A stretch of 8,806 nt of DNA from Alphaproteobacteria bacterium (GTDB taxonomy: Bacteria; Pseudomonadota; Alphaproteobacteria; Rs-D84). How positions within the stretch are numbered: position 1 is the first letter of the stretch; the number at the start of each line of letters is the position of its first letter. The notes beneath the pieces were generated by a model. It searched no databases and was not told the DNA's origin. It saw nothing but the letters and a program-made list of their open reading frames with translations. Position numbers and translations under genes: made by a program. Shown in pieces: positions 7,528 through 8,806 of the stretch. Location: positions 1 through 8,806 of the forward strand of contig JAEEQU010000041.1 of NCBI GenBank assembly GCA_016285415.1. The letters are read 5' to 3'.

Positions 7528-7617
7528 GATGCGGAAAAAAATTATGCCGAAAAATTATATTCGCCGGATGGTGCACACGCATTAGAATATATACGTGGGC
7601 GTGGTTTTACCGATGAA

Positions 7618-8784
7618 ATGATAAAAAAATATGGTATTGGTTATGCGCCAAAAAATAATATTATTGCGAATAAATTTGTTAATACAAAACAAGATAAACT
7701 TATTTCTACGGGTCTTGTTCGGCGCGGCGAATATGGGATGTACGATTTCTTTCGTGATAAATTAATGTTCCCAATATTTAACGCACATGGGCAAATTGTC
7801 GCGTTTTCTGGACGATCATTGGATGGGTCTGAACCAAAATACATAAACACAACCGATACAGAATTATTTCATAAACGGCAAACTTTATTTGGTTTTAATT
7901 TTGCGCGTGAATCTATACACCGTGCAAACCGCGCCATTGTTGTAGAAGGACAAATAGACGCAATTCAAATGCAATGTAATGGTTTTGGTGAAACGGTCGC
8001 ACCACTTGGAACCGCATTAACCGAAGACCATATTGCAATAATATGTAAGGCAAATCGTAATATTATTTTTTGTTTTGATGGTGATAATGCTGGGCAAAAA
8101 GCGGCGGCACGCGCATGCGGTATTGTATTACCATTTTTGCGTGATAATTCTGATGTACGATTCGCGTTTGTTACCGGCGGAAAAGACCCAGATGAAATAC
8201 TGCGAAAATCGGGCAGGGCGGAAATGGAAAAAATTATAAATAATGCCGTTCCGTTGGTTGATTTTCTTTGGGATATTACAAATAAAAATTATTTGATAAA
8301 TACACCATCAGGAAAAACAATGGCCGAAAAATTTTTAAAAAAAGAACTTGAAAAAATAACTGATAAAATATTACGAAACGAATATGAACACGAATACGAT
8401 TCACGCAAGTTTAACCAATGGCATAAATGGAAAAAAAATACAGATACCGTGCGTATAGAAATACCAGATATAGATAATGTTGTGAAAAATACTCTTGTTT
8501 TTATTGTAAATAAATATCCAGAACTTGCCGAAAGATATGGTGATTTTATAAGCAGGTTTAAATTAAATTTTGATATAATACAAAAAGATATAAATCTTGA
8601 TTTTAATTCCGCCGAAAAATATTTGGTATCATTAAAATTACAAAAATATATTGAATCACTTGAAAAACAAAAACGCGATTTAATGGTTAATAGTCTTTCG
8701 GGTAAAAATGATGTACACGAAGAAATCCGCCGTATAGATGAAGAACTTATTCGTATGCACGAAAAATTTGATTTGTTGGTATAA
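7618..8784 (+). CDS. dnaG: DNA primase C-terminal fragment (polymerase and helicase-binding region)
   Basis: Homology to the DnaG catalytic core begins right after the stop at 7528, but the first in-frame ATG is at 7618, giving 388 residues. The basic FFRDKLMFPI and FSGRSLDGSEPKYIN motifs are present. The TOPRIM domain has VVEGQIDAIQ with the catalytic Glu and FCFDGDNAGQKAA with two Asp, followed by KDPDEILRKSGR. A charged, helical C-terminal stretch of about 130 residues, with coiled-coil potential near the end, probably contacts DnaB. Starting at 7618 would drop about 30 residues of the polymerase domain. No Shine-Dalgarno precedes it, and no in-frame ATG, GTG or TTG lies between the stop and it. 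It is therefore more likely the rest of one protein than an independent gene. Stop TAA; 22 bases remain. Confidence 0.75.
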   Translation: MIKKYGIGYAPKNNIIANKFVNTKQDKLISTGLVRRGEYGMYDFFRDKLMFPIFNAHGQIVAFSGRSLDGSEPKYINTTDTELFHKRQTLFGFNFARESIHRANRAIVVEGQIDAIQMQCNGFGETVAPLGTALTEDHIAIICKANRNIIFCFDGDNAGQKAAARACGIVLPFLRDNSDVRFAFVTGGKDPDEILRKSGRAEMEKIINNAVPLVDFLWDITNKNYLINTPSGKTMAEKFLKKELEKITDKILRNEYEHEYDSRKFNQWHKWKKNTDTVRIEIPDIDNVVKNTLVFIVNKYPELAERYGDFISRFKLNFDIIQKDINLDFNSAEKYLVSLKLQKYIESLEKQKRDLMVNSLSGKNDVHEEIRRIDEELIRMHEKFDLLV

Positions 8785-8806
8785 AATTATTAGTGTTTTC
8801 TTGAAT

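Larger units (their letters stand above)
7174..8784 (+). pseudogene. dnaG: DNA primase gene interrupted by one in-frame TAA
   Basis: Read as one frame, these 537 codons encode a complete DnaG primase, which makes RNA primers for replication with the DnaB helicase, except for TAA at codon 118 (7525-7527). The composite contains the zinc-binding domain, the RNA polymerase domain with TOPRIM and a short C-terminal helicase-binding region. Key residues keep E. coli spacing. The zinc ligands are Cys39, His42, Cys60 and Cys63 (E. coli 40, 43, 61, 64). TOPRIM Glu258, Asp302 and Asp304 are 44 and 2 apart, as in E. coli 265, 309 and 311. Homology is in register on both sides of the stop, so the lesion is a substitution; GAA, CAA or AAA would be restored by one base change. 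The gene is otherwise undecayed. I label it interrupted, but error, readthrough or a split enzyme remain open. Composite length is short for the family (about 580-650). Confidence 0.7.

Noticed and set aside
7500..7545. Frameshift, helped by the seven-A run at 7535-7541, as the cause of the dnaG break
   Set aside because: Sequence before and after the stop is homologous in the same frame. The A-run lies after the stop, and the +1 frame has its own TAA at 7514-7516.
7529..7585. ATG at 7529 overlapping the dnaG stop region as a reinitiation start
   Set aside because: It is in the +1 frame and ends after 18 codons at TAG 7583-7585; the peptide resembles nothing.
1..8806. CRISPR arrays, insertion sequences, tRNA genes or phage-like modules
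   Set aside because: I saw no direct-repeat arrays, transposase sequence, terminal repeats or tRNA-like folds; the region is ordinary core genome apart from dnaG.

Overview
The window looks like a chromosomal housekeeping region of an AT-rich, probably reduced-genome alphaproteobacterium. The ribosomal protein L20 and DnaG sequences resemble alphaproteobacterial ones, and the mreC-mreD-mrdA-rodA order is typical of Proteobacteria. This taxonomic reading is inference from remembered family sequences, not from a search. The genetic code appears standard: recognisable genes end in TAA or TGA, and tryptophan is encoded by TGG.

On the left (33-614, minus strand) lie rpmI and rplT, encoding 50S proteins L35 and L20, 12 nt apart and transcribed leftwards. 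A 138-bp divergent intergenic region (615-752) separates them from everything else. It holds a likely rpmI promoter, a strong hairpin in the rpmI leader that could be an L20 autoregulation site, and a 10-bp palindrome. The start signals for the rightward genes are less clear.

From 753 to the right edge, every gene is on the plus strand with overlaps or 1-nt gaps, so it is probably one operon: mreC, mreD, mrdA (PBP2), rodA, topA, dnaG. The first four encode the membrane and periplasmic core of the elongasome. MreC and MreD scaffold the complex, RodA polymerises glycan strands and PBP2 crosslinks them. The last two encode DNA topoisomerase I and DNA primase, which act in chromosome topology and replication. 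mreB, usually just upstream of mreC, is not here; infC, usually upstream of rpmI, is also missing.

The most striking feature is in dnaG. The frame is open and well conserved from 7174 to 8784 except for one in-frame TAA at 7525-7527 (codon 118), in the linker between the zinc-binding domain and the RNA polymerase domain. Homology runs in register on both sides, so this is a base substitution rather than a frameshift. Primase is normally essential. The stop is therefore either a sequencing or assembly error, a recent lesion covered by another copy, a readthrough codon, or a genuine split primase. No good restart site is visible after it.
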